A stretch of 5,820 nucleotides of DNA, from contig JASHXZ010000726.1 in NCBI GenBank assembly GCA_030043285.1, forward strand, positions 1 through 5,820. The letters run 5' to 3'. Positions 5,523 to 5,820 of this stretch are shown piece after piece; positions within the stretch are counted from its first letter, which is position 1; the number at the start of each line of letters is the position of its first letter. This DNA comes from Xanthobacteraceae bacterium (GTDB taxonomy: Bacteria; Pseudomonadota; Alphaproteobacteria; Rhizobiales; Xanthobacteraceae). The notes beneath the pieces were generated by a model, which saw nothing but the letters and a program-made list of their open reading frames with translations, was not told the DNA's origin and ran no database searches. The translations under genes and the position numbers were made by a program.

Positions 5523-5820
5523 ATGGCTGATCCAATTACGCTGAACAACATTACCATTCATCCGATCGTCGAGCAGCAGGGCGCGTGGTTCGAGATTTTC
5601 GGGTTTTTCCCGACCCTGAGCAAAGGCCAGTTCGACGAGAACCGCTCCTGGCTCGAGCCGACCTTCCTCAATCCGGCCAACAATTGTCTCGTATTCTGCA
5701 TCCAGGCGTTTGTCATCAGGACGCCGCATCACAACATCCTGGTCGATGCCTGTGTCGGCAATCACAAGCCGCGTCCGACGCGGCCGTTCTGGAACATGCT
5801 CGACAGCGATCGTTTCGAGA
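5523..5820 (+). CDS. MBL-fold metallo-hydrolase, N-terminal fragment (3' end outside the window)
   Basis: Ninety-nine residues are visible with no stop before the window edge. They match the N-terminus of metallo-beta-lactamase-fold hydrolases: WLEPTFLNP (residues 43-51) leads to the strand pair CIQAFVIRTPHHNILVDACV (59-78), in which Asp75 of ILVD is the typical buried aspartate before the metal site, and then GNHKPRP and FWNMLDSDRF. The metal-binding HxHxDH motif would follow beyond base 5820, so activity cannot be judged. Members hydrolyse lactones, esters, thioesters, phosphodiesters and other bonds. The ATG at 5523 has a loose AGGG (5509-5512) 10 nt upstream; an in-frame ATG at 5487 would add 12 residues but lacks a ribosome binding site. 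The 125-nt gap with a dyad and a -10-like box suggests a separate promoter from the zinc finger operon. I recall closely similar N-termini from proteins annotated only as MBL-fold hydrolases. Confidence 0.85.
   Translation, partial: MADPITLNNITIHPIVEQQGAWFEIFGFFPTLSKGQFDENRSWLEPTFLNPANNCLVFCIQAFVIRTPHHNILVDACVGNHKPRPTRPFWNMLDSDRFE

Overview
The window looks like chromosome from a high-GC alphaproteobacterium, probably of the order Hyphomicrobiales (Rhizobiales; Bradyrhizobium/Rhodopseudomonas-like). The first third is the 3' part of gyrA. It carries a Gly/acidic insert between two C-terminal blades, which I recall from alphaproteobacterial GyrA. GC content is high (42 of 60 bases in 541-600). 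All genes I can support lie on the + strand.

Layout. 1-1884: gyrA, entering from the left, lacking its N-terminal catalytic part. 1885-2089: a 205-nt gap with two inverted repeats, one a weak terminator candidate, and a Shine-Dalgarno region that can fold. 2090-4036: a complete CocE/NonD-type serine hydrolase (peptidase S15 fold plus PepX_C jelly roll) with an intact Ser-Asp-His triad. 4037-4131: a 95-nt gap. 4132-5397: three small genes spaced 22-26 nt apart, probably one operon: a DoxX-like four-helix membrane protein, a VOC (glyoxalase/dioxygenase fold) protein and a UBP-type zinc finger protein. 5398-5522: a 125-nt gap with a 10-bp interrupted dyad next to a TATGAT -10-like hexamer. 5523-5820: the start of an MBL-fold metallo-hydrolase running off the right end.

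How they fit together. gyrA is a housekeeping gene. What follows is accessory in character: an esterase/amidase-type hydrolase, a small membrane protein of the DoxX redox-associated family, a VOC-fold protein, a zinc finger and a metallo-hydrolase. This resembles a xenobiotic or stress-metabolism locus, but no substrate can be read from the sequence, and a shared pathway is an inference from proximity and strand only. In many Rhizobiales I recall coaD following gyrA. It is absent here, which together with the locally AT-richer doxX segment suggests a variable insertion point behind gyrA. I see no phage, transposase, CRISPR, tRNA or rRNA. The least explained element is the compact doxX-VOC-UBP zinc finger trio.
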